Position numbers and translations under genes: made by a program | Shown here: positions 30,913 through 44,957 of the stretch, one piece after another | Layout of the letters: every line of letters starts with the position of its first letter | How positions within the stretch are numbered: the first letter of the stretch is position 1 | Source: Favolaschia claudopus | Lineage: Eukaryota; Basidiomycota; Agaricomycetes; Agaricales; Mycenaceae | DNA length: 64,000 nt | Assembly (NCBI GenBank): GCA_037176885.1 | Contig: JAWWNJ010000008.1 | Coordinates: forward strand, 1,984,001 to 2,048,000 | Direction: 5' to 3' | Notes under the pieces: model-generated | What the model was told of the DNA's origin: nothing | Seen by the model: the letters and a program-made list of their open reading frames with translations, nothing else | The model's database searches: none

Positions 30913-32606
30913 GTGTAGGGAGTGGAGATAATTTGGATACTGGTTTCTACACTCTCTAGTATACCTTCATGTAAATTATGTGGTTTCAACGTTCGACTTT
31001 CTTTTCGCAATTTTGCCGAGATCAATTATTTCAACCACCTTCCTATTCGGGCTGTGGGCGTTGAGTTTACGTAAGCTGCTTTCCTGAGCCTGAGTTTGAA
31101 GAAAGCGAAGCCTCGATATGCGGCAAGGCTTAGAAGAACCAAATAAGCGTGTATCGCCTTGACCCGTTCGACAAACTCCATTGCACTAAGTACACTGAAC
31201 CTGGGTTGCTGAGCTGACTAGTTTGTGGCGTCGTGCAGGCTGCCAGGATGCTGAGCCTCGCAGCGCCTGCATAATTCTAGCAATCACGAAGATATGTCTT
31301 CTCAAGTTCTGGCTCAGAACCACCAGTAGCGAGAGTGCTCTTGTGTGTCGTGCAAACAAGGACAGGGCAGGACGGGATGATGGTACAGACTAGGCAGATG
31401 ACAAGGCGGCCAACACGAAAGTGTTAAGGCTTGCAGGTTTTTAGGATTGTAAGATATTGCGCAACAGGATATACACATTTGTTTGAGAAGGAATTGGGGT
31501 TTGGGGGAGGCGCGGGGCAGGGAGGGGTAGATTAGGTTGTCGCTGGTGAGTGGATGGTAGACCAGGGCAAGTAAGGACGACATAGATGTGAGACTTCTGC
31601 GTATGACGCGGGGCAGTAAGGACGGTAAAAGTGGGGCTTGAGACGAACGAGTAAGAAAAGCATCGGCGCGACGGCGAGTCTATCGGGCGCCAATATTAAT
31701 TTCGGCAATTGTGTCTTTGCCGTCAGTCCGACGTCCGCCTTTTAGCGCCTACAAGAAAGTACTCTTGCCAAGGATAAGATAGCAAAGGTTCTGCATAGAC
31801 AGATTATAAGTAATTGAACGATGGAGGACGCTGAGCGAAGACGCTGGAACTGCGACCGCGAGAGAGCTTGGGGGTATAGCACCAGAAACTAGAAATCCAA
31901 GCAAGGCGGTGGCAACTCTGTATACAGCTTTTTTCAATTCCAGAACGAACGTCCCATCGTGTTTATATCGGGACACAAGCGCCTAGTCCTGAGAAGCCAC
32001 AGAAAATCTGACAAGTGCAGAAATTATTCGGCTGAGGAAATGTCGAGCGGATTCATCAAAGGCCAGCTAGACGGTGGATCTGCTGCACCTACGGTGATAT
32101 ACATATGCCAAAGATATCAAGAACTGTTAGCAGACAGTGTCGTATTGAACAATGAACCGCCGAAGCAGAAGAATGTAGGGCACTGTAAGTTCGAATTCTG
32201 AGGACGGTGGCAATAATTTAAATAGAGTGTATGGAGTGGAACAGAGGATAGCTGTAAATCCAAGGAACACGATGCATAAGAATCGAGGGTTATATCGAGA
32301 CACAGACGCCTAGGATTCAGGAACTTGATGAGAAAGAGCGCCTTGAATGACCCCAGAACTTGAAGCTACGCTGAAGCGACCTCCAAGTATCGTTGAATAC
32401 TGGTCAGCCAGACGCAGTAAATTTTCTGTAGTAAATATCGGAGACCATTGTTGTCCACAGTCCATAGCGTCAACACTAAGTGGGTATGACGGGTGGATGA
32501 GAGCAGTGCATGAGTCAGCCGCGGCGGAGTTGCGGCGGTGCACAGGTTCTGCGTTATTCCTTGAGCTTCCAAACACGGCAATCCACCTCTCTTGGTCTTG
32601 ACCACC
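30913..32606. other. 1.7 kb intergenic region
   Basis: It holds the second conserved 3' box (31046-31074) and two diverged copies of a block of about 35 bp with TTATATCG-GACACA-CGCCTAG (31962-31996 and 32290-32322). The ORFs here are short and without domains. The last 250 bp are probably the promoter of the RING gene. Confidence 0.5.
31046..31074 (+). repeat. Conserved 3' box, copy 2
   Basis: Same 29-nt box as at 29134-29162, with one substitution, 134 bp after the stop of the second zinc-finger gene. Confidence 0.85.
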
Positions 32607-35600
32607 ATGGACATCGACCACAACACAAACTATGATTCAGACGACGACATGCCCGCCCTCCAGTCCGTTTCAAACTCGAGCGATTCCGAAGGCGACGATG
32701 ATGACTACTCTCCACCTCAAAGGCAGACTAATCGCCGTAGCCGTGCGTCCCAGCCTGTCGTAGATGACGATGACGACAACGCCTGGACAGACGTCGAGGA
32801 CGAGGACGACGAGATGCCCGCGCTGGAGCCCATCAATGCCCCAGAGACAGCAGCCAATTCTGGCAGGAGACGACGTCGAACAGGCGACGACACTGAACAA
32901 GATAGAGACCGCGATCGTCGCCACCCTTCTCAGCGCGTGAATGGCCCCCCGAATATTCCTACTCCAAACGCGAATGCTCATAATAATACGAACACTGGCA
33001 ACACCAATAATAATGGTGGCAATAATCCGAACATGCCGTTCCCTGGCGCGCCTCCTCAACTCGCCCAACTATTCACCTTCCTCGCTCGTATTGGCGCTGC
33101 AGGCCCCAACGGCGGTGTATTCGGCGCTGGCGACCTGCCCCCTAATATGGGTCACTTCGTGTTTGGCGGCGGCCCGCCCCCTCCACCACCCAAGGACTCG
33201 CCAGAGAATGCAGCACGCATCATCGCTGGGCTCGAACGCGTTCCCGAGGGCTTGGTGCGGCGACTGGAGCGCGTCAGCAAGCTCGGGAAATCAACCAACG
33301 AATCAGAAGAATTAGGCGCCGTTGGAGGCGACAGCGGTTGCGCCATCTGCTGGGATAGACTTCTTGATGGAGACGGCGCCGAGTTCGCTTCATCATCATT
33401 CACCACCGCCGCTCCTGCCACGACAGCGACAAGCTCACCTTCAGACTCAGACTCTGCTCCTGAAGGCATCACCGCCCTCCCCTGCGCACACGTCTTCCAC
33501 GCCGCCTGCCTTCTCCCGTGGTTCTCCCGCCCCGGCCAAACCACATGCCCCACCTGCCGCTTCGACGTCGATCCCAAAGGCGTCATCTGGTACGGCGGAC
33601 GTAAACAGGACAGAGGCGAGCGAGGGGGGGTGTTTGGCGCTGGTGCGGACTGGGCGGCGTTTGCGCGGGGGCGGTTCCCGTTCCCTGTCAATCCCGGGGG
33701 AGGAGGAGGAGCGCAGAATGGTGCGGATGGGGAACCGTTGCCAATGCCGGAGGGCTTCTTTGGGCCGAGGGATGGTGATATCTTCAACCTTCTGGAGGAG
33801 GAAGATATGCTGGCGGATGAGATTGAGGCGTTTGCTACGTGGGGTGATGGGCCGGGATTGGGTGAGTCGTTTGCATCCCTTTTCGATTCGGATTCGCTCG
33901 TTGTTTCCTCTCTTTTCCTTGTCAATGGACATATGCTGAACCCTGATGTTTCAGCCTTCCACCCTGGACCTCCTCCTAACAACGGGGATGATGACGATGG
34001 CGACGATCTTCCGCCACCTTTGGAACCAATCCCCGGTCGCGCACCAGGGCCAGGGGCAGCTCAACAACGACAACAAACTCAGAACGCCGACGACGACGAC
34101 GACCTTCCGCCTCTCGAACCCATCTCGGTACGAGCAAACTCCGAAAACAACAATGCTCCGCCTCCTCCCCCTGTCAACTCTACAACAACAACTAATCCAA
34201 ATCCTCACACGAATCCCAATTCGACTGCACAACCCGCACCACCTCCACCTCCAACCACAACCACAAACACCTTCACATTCGGACTCGACATCGTCTTCAG
34301 CACCCTCGGGCCGATTCCGCCGCCGGCGGATTTGGGCGGCGTGACGGGTGGGTTGCCGCCGAATCCTGCTGTGACGACGCCGAATCCTGCATCGATGCAG
34401 CAGCCCGCCAACGCTCAGTCGCAAGCAGTCCCCAACGCACCCAACGCACACCCTCCACCGCAAGGCCCTCCGCAGTTCACGTTTGGGCCGCTGCGGGGGG
34501 GCGTTGGGTTGGGTGCGGGTGCGGGCGGGGTTGGGGTTGGGGTTGGGGGGTTGCCTGGGTTTGCGCAGTTGTTTCGTGGGTTTGGAGCTGCCGGGGCTGC
34601 TCCTGCACCGACTGGCAGGGCCCCGGCTACTGCGCCTGCGGCTGCAGGAGGAATAGGCGGAGGAGGAGTAGGAGGAGGATCAGGAGAAGCAGGTGGAGGA
34701 GGGACGACGACGTTCCATGGGATACAGATGCCGCTTACGGTGCCGCCGTTTGTGTTCGGTGAGCAGCAGCCGCCACCGCCACAGGCTCCGGGGACGAATG
34801 CGGCTGGGGCTGGGGCAGGGGCGGGAGAGCAGCAACAACAGCAGGGACAGCAGCCAGGACAAGCACAGCAACAGCAACGCGCGCAGGCTGCGGCGGTGCT
34901 TCGTGCGCTTGGGCTTGGCGGGATTCTGCCGGCTGGGTTTGATGGCGCTGCAGCGGGCGACGAGGCAGGAAATGGGGCAGCAGGAGATCAGGGGGGTGGG
35001 GGACAACAGATGTTTGGATTGAATTTGGATGATTTCAGGGTGGAGATTGGGACGGGGGTGCCGCCGTGGATGAGACCGCCTGGTCAGAATGCGGAGACGG
35101 GAGCTGGAGCTGCGAATGCCAATGGCAATAATGGGAATGGGACGCGGCCGATGATTTTTGAGTTTCCTTTTGGACGGGGGGTTCCTGCTGCTGCTCCAGC
35201 GGGCGCGCAGAATGTTAACGGAAACGCAAACGACAACAACAACAACACTGCGATGCCGCCGCCACCGCCGCCGCCTGTGATTCACGTTCAACATATCGCG
35301 GGGGGTCCCATTCAGATGCCACCTCCACCCTTCCGCGCGTTTCCGCGATCTGGGATGCCGCCGCCTCCGCAAGACGGCCAGCCTCCCCCGCCACCGCCAC
35401 CACAGCAGGAATGGGCGCCGCCTCCTGCGCCGGGGCCGACGCTGCGCGACCGCGTGGAAAGGAGGGAGCGCGAGGCGGGGTTGCGGTGCTGGGATAAGAG
35501 TTGTGAGGTGGGGCCGTCGGATGAGGATCCGTTTGTTGAGGTTGAGGTGGGGGAGGGGATGGGGAGGGTTGTTGGGATTCGTGCGGCTTTGGCTGAAGGG

Positions 35601-35789
35601 GAGGAGGGGGAACGCGGTTCTGCGTGCTCGCATACGTTCCATGTGCCGTGTTTGGTGTCGGCGCAGCGTGCGAGGTTGGGATGGCGGGAGCCGGTTATTG
35701 TGGAGGGGGAGGAGAAGGAGGTTGAGGTTGTGTGTAGTGTTTGTAGGGCGGATGGGACGGTGGGGCAGGCTGAGTGGCTTGCGAGGTAG
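32607..35789 (+). CDS. RING-H2 protein, acidic and proline/glycine-rich
   Basis: The ATG at 32607 has a good context (accaccATGG). The frame is open for the whole 3.2 kb, but 33862-33954 looks like a 93-nt in-frame intron (GTGAGT...TTTCAG). The N-terminus is very acidic (DSDDDMPALQSVSNSS) with repeated DDMPALEPI-like motifs, which recur later as DDLPPLEPI. The RING-H2 finger is CAICWDRLL, then CAHVFHAACLLPWF and CPTCRF, with an unusually long Ser/Thr insertion between the first Cys pair and the His-containing knuckle. The rest is Pro, Gly, Gln and Asn low complexity. A second half-finger at the C-terminus has CWDKSC, CSHTFHVPC and CSVC. It is likely an E3 ubiquitin ligase; its substrates cannot be told. 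Confidence 0.85.
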   Translation: MDIDHNTNYDSDDDMPALQSVSNSSDSEGDDDDYSPPQRQTNRRSRASQPVVDDDDDNAWTDVEDEDDEMPALEPINAPETAANSGRRRRRTGDDTEQDRDRDRRHPSQRVNGPPNIPTPNANAHNNTNTGNTNNNGGNNPNMPFPGAPPQLAQLFTFLARIGAAGPNGGVFGAGDLPPNMGHFVFGGGPPPPPPKDSPENAARIIAGLERVPEGLVRRLERVSKLGKSTNESEELGAVGGDSGCAICWDRLLDGDGAEFASSSFTTAAPATTATSSPSDSDSAPEGITALPCAHVFHAACLLPWFSRPGQTTCPTCRFDVDPKGVIWYGGRKQDRGERGGVFGAGADWAAFARGRFPFPVNPGGGGGAQNGADGEPLPMPEGFFGPRDGDIFNLLEEEDMLADEIEAFATWGDGPGLGESFASLFDSDSLVVSSLFLVNGHMLNPDVSAFHPGPPPNNGDDDDGDDLPPPLEPIPGRAPGPGAAQQRQQTQNADDDDDLPPLEPISVRANSENNNAPPPPPVNSTTTTNPNPHTNPNSTAQPAPPPPPTTTTNTFTFGLDIVFSTLGPIPPPADLGGVTGGLPPNPAVTTPNPASMQQPANAQSQAVPNAPNAHPPPQGPPQFTFGPLRGGVGLGAGAGGVGVGVGGLPGFAQLFRGFGAAGAAPAPTGRAPATAPAAAGGIGGGGVGGGSGEAGGGGTTTFHGIQMPLTVPPFVFGEQQPPPPQAPGTNAAGAGAGAGEQQQQQGQQPGQAQQQQRAQAAAVLRALGLGGILPAGFDGAAAGDEAGNGAAGDQGGGGQQMFGLNLDDFRVEIGTGVPPWMRPPGQNAETGAGAANANGNNGNGTRPMIFEFPFGRGVPAAAPAGAQNVNGNANDNNNNTAMPPPPPPPVIHVQHIAGGPIQMPPPPFRAFPRSGMPPPPQDGQPPPPPPPQQEWAPPPAPGPTLRDRVERREREAGLRCWDKSCEVGPSDEDPFVEVEVGEGMGRVVGIRAALAEGEEGERGSACSHTFHVPCLVSAQRARLGWREPVIVEGEEKEVEVVCSVCRADGTVGQAEWLAR

Positions 35790-36518
35790 AGAAAGGTTCA
35801 GAGAAAAATGGGGTTTTCTTTGTTTTGGTGAGGCTTTTTCTTTTCTTTGTGTTTTTTTCGAGGACAAGATATTTATTGTCGTTGTGTGCTAGCAGATCAT
35901 TCTTCCCTCCATTTCCATCTCATTACAAAAACAAACGAGTTCCATGCACGCACGCCTTTTCAAAGCAAAAGCAAGCAAGTAGTTGTACGTATTGAAGTAA
36001 TCTGTCTCCTTTTCCATCCCAAGTCTTAGTTACGACGTCCCTCTCTCTCTCTGCACACTCTCATCTCAGTATCTTTTGTTTCCATACTAGCACGCATCCT
36101 GATTCCTGGCCGCACAATCCTACCACATACCTACATAGAATAGCAAAGCAATTGAATTGAATGACAAGCTGTACATTCCACTATCTCGAGCTCGTTGTGT
36201 GATTCTCGGCAAATTCAGCACTGTATTAGTGCAAGTAAGATGGATCTTGGTCAGTTCCTCGTCTGGAGCAGACTCCGATTCTAGTCCAATGAGATATGAA
36301 TTTCTCGACTATAACAGCCGCTCTGCGCTCACCGGCTAGTAAATAGTAGGTTACGCGATAACACCGTACCGGATGTAGCCGGCGGATGTCCCTGAACCCG
36401 TGCTCTCATCATCGAAGTCTCATGGACTAGCATTTAACTGCTTTGGCGACATGACCATTGGTCCATCGCTCGGCGATTGTAGTTCCCCCCCAACCCAAGC
36501 TCTCTGTAAACTTTCCCG
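35790..36518. other. Intergenic between RING and SDR genes
   Basis: About 730 bp. It starts with a T-rich 3' UTR and ends with the SDR promoter. No gene or repeat seen. Confidence 0.5.
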
Positions 36519-37855
36519 ATGTCTAAAGGAACCGTTATAGTCACTGGCGCTGGTACTTCGTTTCTATCTCATATCCAGGTAGCCTTGAAGTTGGTGAACT
36601 CGAATCCGTTCATTTTATAGCCCAAAATCTTGGCAAAACCATCGCTCTGCGGCTTGCAGAAGACGGGTTTGATGTTGCAGTGAACGATTTGCCAGGCAAT
36701 GCCGATGCTCTGAACGGAGTGGTCGCAGAGATCAAGGCGAAGGGGCGGTCGAGCTCAGCGCATCTTGCGGACGTAACGAATGAGGACCAGGTCAAGGCAA
36801 TGGTCACCGAAGTTGCGCAAGTTTATGGTGGACTTAGTGTGGTATGTTCGCCGCTGGGTGGATCTTCAGTATACAATATTCAAATATTGAACTCGCTCCG
36901 CTTTAGATGGTCGCGAATGCTGGTGTCGCAAAGTATAATATGATCGTGGATAGTCGGTGTTCCATTTACCGTCCCTTGGGTAAAGTTCATCTTTGAAACA
37001 GCGTCCGCCAGCGAATGGGACAAAATCATGACGGTCAACTGTCGCGGAACTTTTCTGTGCTACAAACACGCTGCGGTCCAGATGGTCGAGCAAGGACAAG
37101 GAGGAAGGATTATCGGCGCTGCCTCTATGGTGGCCAAACGAGGTCCGGTATCTCACTTTTACATTATTTTGGTATCTAACAGCACCTGTAGGCGCTGCTG
37201 GCCTCAGTGCTTACTCGGCCTCGAAATATGCCATTCGTGGGTTAACGCAGGCTGCAGGTACAGCATGTCTCTGACGTTCTCTGACGTTCTGCTAACCATA
37301 GATTATCAGCTCTGGAGTACGGACAGCATGGTATCACGGTCAATGCCTATGCACCTGGCCCGCTCGAATCAGAAATGTGTAGGCGTTCTAGCAAAAACAA
37401 ACCAACACATGCTAATGACTTGTACAGGGAATAACATTGACGCCGATAATGCTAGTCTGACTGGTGCAGATCCTGGGACTTTGACTTCACGCGTCGCTCA
37501 CCTGTTCACTTATTGACAATGAATTCATCCTAATGACTTTCCACAGGTGAAGGCCACTACCGTTCTGGGAAGATTAGGGTAACTGGTTTGCTAGTTTCTA
37601 ATATTGATTCTAAAGCGCCTTTGTACCAGAACCTTCGCTGATATCGCTTCACTTGTGTCTTTCATTGCATCCAGGGAGTCGTCGTTCATTACTGGTGCGG
37701 ATAATTGGAGTATTTTGTTATTGTTGATCTGAGCTGATTTCACTCGTATCATAACAATCAGGTCAAACTGTGAGTTTCGTGGCTCGATACATGCGATTCT
37801 CTTTCTAACGTCTAGTTTGTAGCTCAATGTGAATGGTGGCATCGTTTTTGACTGA
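36519..37855 (+). CDS. Short-chain dehydrogenase/reductase
   Basis: About ten small exons join to a complete SDR: MSKGTVIVTGAAQNLGKTIA (nucleotide-binding Gly-rich motif, with Asn-Leu where Gly-Ile is common), then DFGFDVAVNDLPGNA-like beta2 with Asp, HLADVTNEDQVKAMV, MVANAGVAKYN (the NAG motif), and IMTVNCRGTFLCYKHAA. The catalytic Tyr and Lys are in AYSASKYAIRG, and the Ser is in the preceding GRIIGAAS. The end is ITVNAYAPGPLESEM, LGTFADIASLVSFIASRES, SFITGQT and NVNGGIVFD. It resembles acetoin/diacetyl reductase-type classical SDRs that reduce carbonyls with NAD(P)H in the cytosol. The Asp after beta2 suggests NADH. The substrate is not identifiable. One intron carries a small tandem duplication (TCTCTGACGT repeated). 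Confidence 0.87.
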
Positions 37856-38060
37856 ATGAGGACATGTGTTCAGAATGGATTAAGCCAATGCTATCTTGTC
37901 TATGAGTTTGTGATGATCTCTCGCGTTATCTCGCAGTTGACATGATAAATCGTTTGCAACGGTCAAATATTAAGAGTGGCTATTCTATGCAGAACTGATA
38001 ATTACAACGGTAAGTGAACACAAATACATCTAGTCCGAAGAGAATTTGTTATCCCGCTTT

Positions 38061-38394
38061 CTAGGTATCACTTTCGGGAATTCGGTCCTCGGTGGGTGAT
38101 CTCCGCATTTCCTCCTTCAAGGTCGAACCTGCGTTCCCGTCGGCATGTGCTTCCTCTTCCTCCTTCATTCCTTCCATATTTCGATCGCTTGGGCGCTCAT
38201 GCACCGTTACACCCTCTGGCATACCGCTCATCTTCCGTTTCGCTTTCTTCTGACGCGGTAGTGGCTCGGGCTGTGTAGGCATCAGGAATGACACGCTTCC
38301 GGAGGATGATGTTCTCTGAGGCAGCTCTGGGCGAGAGTTCGATGAAGTACCATCTCTGGCTCTTCGAGTCAGCGAAAATGCCATTTGTGATCTA
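38061..38394 (-). CDS. Hypothetical small hydrophilic protein
   Basis: 111 codons from ATG at 38394 (MAFSLTRRARDGTSSNS) to a TGA at 38061. It is Ser/Pro-rich, then basic (PLPRQKKAKRKMSGMPEG), then acidic (EEEEAHADGN), probably disordered. A second ATG a little upstream (MSTQ, near 38420) followed by a GTGAGT donor could provide a different first exon, but the alternative frame ends sooner. No family recognised. Confidence 0.4.
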
Positions 38395-40664
38395 GGATGG
38401 ATGGACTCACTGTGTCGACATAACAATTACAGGGGAGTGGATGGGTATATGGCTTTGGGGGTGGGTATAACTGAGCTGTGGGGGCGGTGTGTGGCCCGTC
38501 TGATATTTATATGTGCGAGTCCGAGGGACTCGGTGACAAGGCAGTGTTTCCTCTCTTGTCCGTGAACTCAGTTCGACTGTTGTGGCGTGCATCACGGGTT
38601 TTCCGTTGGTTCTGTCATCATCCGGGCGTGTGTTGCAGCAATGCCATCTCTCATCTCGTTTTACGATGCGCGCCGGGGATGTGACCAATGACGCTCGGAG
38701 CTAAAAGCTGGAACTGAGAGCTTGGGCGTCTGATCTTTGGCGTGTTTGTGGTTGTACATGTACAAGAAATTGAAGAACAGTAAGCAATGCAGCCCCGATA
38801 TGCCCGAACCTTTTCGTTCACAATCCCAGAATTCTTAATTCAATATTTCATTTGCTCCTCCGTGCTCTCTTCCCCGATTCTTGGGAACTCTCCGGTGGGA
38901 CAGACCTCCCCCGTTTCTGACCGATCAATGGCTTCAGGTTGTTCGACAAACTCAGCTTGAATGCTTCAATGCCTTCATCGACATCGAAACCTCCATCTGG
39001 CGACGAAAAGCATTCGACAGACTTTCCATTCGGCGCATGGACAGATATCGTTATGCCAGCGTCCTCGCTATCGGAAAGTTAGTGAGTATACTTACGCTCC
39101 GCCAATAGAACGACAGACGAAGACATAATGGCACCAACAGGCCCCCGGTCACTGACATATAGGTCTGTAACATTGAAAACCCGAATTTTGGCCTGATTTA
39201 CTCTATTTTTCAGCACTGATGGCGCTCTGGCGGCTTCAAAAACCACGATTTCTTTCTGAAAATGCGCGCAAACGCTTAGTTTAGAGGAGCTGCATCGCCC
39301 TATCTAGTCAAAACCTCTGTCAGATGGCTGGTTCGCCAAATAGACCTCTCAAATTGGACGTTGTTTTACTCTATGGATGTTACAGACCTATATGTCAGTG
39401 ACCGGGGGCCTGCACCAACGCTGTCGAACGATTGCCAAATTGGGGAATCGTTGAACGCGAGGTAAGTTCAACCGCGAGAGGTCACGAATGGTTCAACAGC
39501 TCTAGCTCGTATTTATACGGCAGGCGTCATTCTAGCAGATTCTAACCGCCCCTTGGCAACACACGCGGACTTGGCCGCGACTAACATCGGAAGTACACAT
39601 ATTCCTGTAGGCAGTGCTGCGGACGGCAGTGTGAAGAGTCAAATGACACGAGCGATACCCGTAATAACTCTTGGGATTCTTGGTGGAATCTGAATTGGAG
39701 ATCTGTATAGAGCGTCAACAGTTTGCACCATAGTCACAACTTGGACTTGACTTGAACTGAGCACCCGAATTTTCTCACGGTTGAAAACATGCAAACTGGG
39801 ACCCATAAAGCTTGCATTGGGCGAAATATAAAATCTGAAGAATACCGATATGTACACGGAAGGGAGCATTAAAAGCGAGAAAGAAAATATTCTGAACGTG
39901 CATTCGGCAACCGCGCGCAATTAAACGAGAGGACAAGCCTACCGAATGCCAGTGCAGGCGTACTGACCCTACAGCCCACAACAAGGGAGCACGAGGGTAG
40001 ACACAATGTCGCGCCCGTCTATGGGAACGAAACACCCAGCCTGACCCCGCTGAGTGACCTCAAGCCCCCTGAAAACCGGGGTACCGAGTAGCAACCGAGG
40101 TACATGATTTTTGGCCAGTGGTGTATCCCACGATCATCAGCTTGAATTTAGGATCAACCAAGATAAAACACACCCAGCAAAAACATCAAGCTTGGTGAGT
40201 TTGTAGAGGATTGACGAGGTGTAAAGGACATCGGAGTTCGGACGCAGTTCCACTCTGGGCGACTCGGAGGTGGCTCCCAATTCATACTCTGCGCGGCAAT
40301 TTCCGGACCAAGCACAGGTCTTAGAGTTCTCCTGTGCCTATTTTGAGGGATTTTCAAAGGAGCAACCGAGACTTTTGAATGAGAACAGACCGAAAAACCA
40401 CAAGTCGACTTGAAAAGTGAAATCTGGAATCAATCGGTCGCGCCAAACTTTATCGGAAGCTTTGAGGATGTGCCAATCTATAGATTAAGAACGGCTTGAG
40501 CGAGATTCCTGGCCACTGAACTCTGGCTTTGTCGAGGAGATGGAATTCGGAGGAAGCACGTCGAAATCACCTGACCGTAAAATTTCGGCCCGGGCCGCCG
40601 ACGGCGAACAACACCTTCGATGCACACTTCAACCACTTTCAAAAACTTCACTCGCAAGTTCGGC
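38395..40664. other. 2.3 kb intergenic region with an inverted-repeat element
   Basis: It holds the inverted-repeat element at 39139-39411. The DNA on both sides (38960-39138 and 39412-39470) has protein-like codon runs, discussed as a finding. No complete gene is visible. The last 200 bp are the promoter of the EXPERA gene. Confidence 0.5.
39139..39411. mobile_element. 273-bp MITE with 33-35 bp terminal inverted repeats and 8-bp target duplication
   Basis: The ends are inverted copies of AGGCCCCCGGTCACTGACAT followed by ATAGGTCTGTAACAT, perfect over about 35 bp. It is flanked directly by GCACCAAC on both sides (39131-39138 and 39412-39419), an 8-bp target site duplication. There is no ORF inside. 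An 8-bp duplication with short inverted repeats is typical of hAT-type elements, although the repeat sequence itself is not a family signature I recognise. The perfect repeats and duplication suggest a recent insertion. Confidence 0.93.
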
Positions 40665-41393
40665 ATGGCTCCCAGACCACTCACCTCTCGCCCTCTAGAT
40701 CTAGTCTACTTTGGCTTCTTTGTGGTGCGCCTGTCTCCCATATCCAGTCTACCAAAGCTTGAATAAAAATTTTGAAACAGTCGCACATTTTCGCGTCCTT
40801 ATGCATCGATTTCCAGGCCCTCTATCCTCCCGCCCTCGTTCCTTCCTTTCTGCGAGACTTTGCCAATTGGTACCTGCAAATGTCCAATGACCCCTTCTTG
40901 AACGTCATGTTTGGCCGGGACAACGATCCTCTCATCTGGTTCAAGAGCTTCCTCTTTCTTGAAGTGTATGTGCGTCGATCGCTGTCGCGTCGGAAACCTC
41001 ACAACAGCCTACCAGGTTCTTCCAGTTCCCCACATTCTTCATTGCTGCTCGTGGACTCTTGAATGGTTCGCTGTGCTCTTCACCCTCTCCGTCAAGTTGT
41101 AATCTCGTTTTCCAGATTCCAAAAAAAATTACGTTCTTATGCTGGTGTACGGCGCGTCTACAACAACAACGGTCTGGCCATGCCTTTGGACTCTTCTCGC
41201 AATTCCCGGACCCTCACCGGCCGCTCTTGCAAGCGGAATAGCTACACTGACATTTGAACAGCGCGCCATGTTACTCTCTAGTTACGTGCCGTTTTGCCTT
41301 CTGCCACTGCTCATGACTGTGGATATGGCCCTGCGCCTCCATAGCATCGTCGGCAAGGCACTTGCAGCTAGCAATGCCGACAAAACAAAATAG
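40665..41393 (+). CDS. EXPERA-domain protein, TMEM97-like
   Basis: The ATG at 40665 gives MAPRPLTSRPLDLVYFGFFV, a first membrane helix. After the intron comes SHIFASLCIDFQALYPPALV with the Asp of the EXPERA pocket. The sequence FANWYLQMSNDPFLNVMF is the conserved segment. The next helix is FKSFLFLEV, continuing after an intron with FFQFPTFFIAARGLLN. Helix three (SKKNYVLMLVYGASTTTTVW) and helix four (YVPFCLLPLLMTVDMALRLH) follow. The family (sigma-2 receptor/TMEM97 and EBP relatives) lies in the ER and binds sterols or their precursors. Length about 180 residues is typical. It is convergent with the monooxygenase gene. Confidence 0.88.
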
Positions 41394-41484
41394 ACAGCGC
41401 CTCGAATACCTAAAAGAAAACATTTAGATCTAATACTGATGTTGCTGCGAGTACATATCGGCTGTATGATACAAGCAAAGGACT

Positions 41485-44480
<2,996 letters not shown>

Positions 44481-44957
44481 CGTCAGTGCAGAAGAAACAG
44501 AAGCAAGAACGGGGATTTTCTCCGTGTTCTCGGGCAGGACGACTGCATCGTACTTATACTAGCGCGTACTGTGGGTGCGTGTGTGCGCGGCATTTCCAAA
44601 TGAGGAAGGTTGGTGGGCTCACGGGACGCCCCAGCTCTGCTGAGAAAGAAGAGGGAAGAAATGAAGACGCGTTACGCGTTATGACGACGCGCGAGTGATT
44701 CGGATACAGATTTGATTGCATTGGGTTTCATCATACAGGGTAATCTACTTGGTGGTAAAGTAATCAGTCGTGACGGAAGGGTAGGGATGGGGGTTACGCG
44801 CGAGCACTGGGAGGGGGAGAGCAGTATTCATACAAAGAAGAAGAGAACGAGCTGAGAACAGTGTGAGTCGATAAAGACGCGGAAAGGAGGAAGTATTATA
44901 CTCACCAACGGCAGCAAAAGAATTCCAAAGTTTCAAAGCAACGACAAAACCATAGTT
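44481..44957. other. Intergenic between the monooxygenase and POLD4 genes
   Basis: 477 bp, promoter of the monooxygenase and 3' end of the polymerase subunit. The short ORFs here have no support. Confidence 0.5.

Noticed and set aside
33152..33982. 276-codon minus-strand frame opposite the RING finger
   Set aside because: It covers the exact antisense of the RING-H2 motif and is a shadow.
34680..35867. 395-codon minus-strand frame opposite the RING gene
   Set aside because: Arg/Pro/Leu-rich mirror of a low-complexity coding region; no motif and no ATG context.
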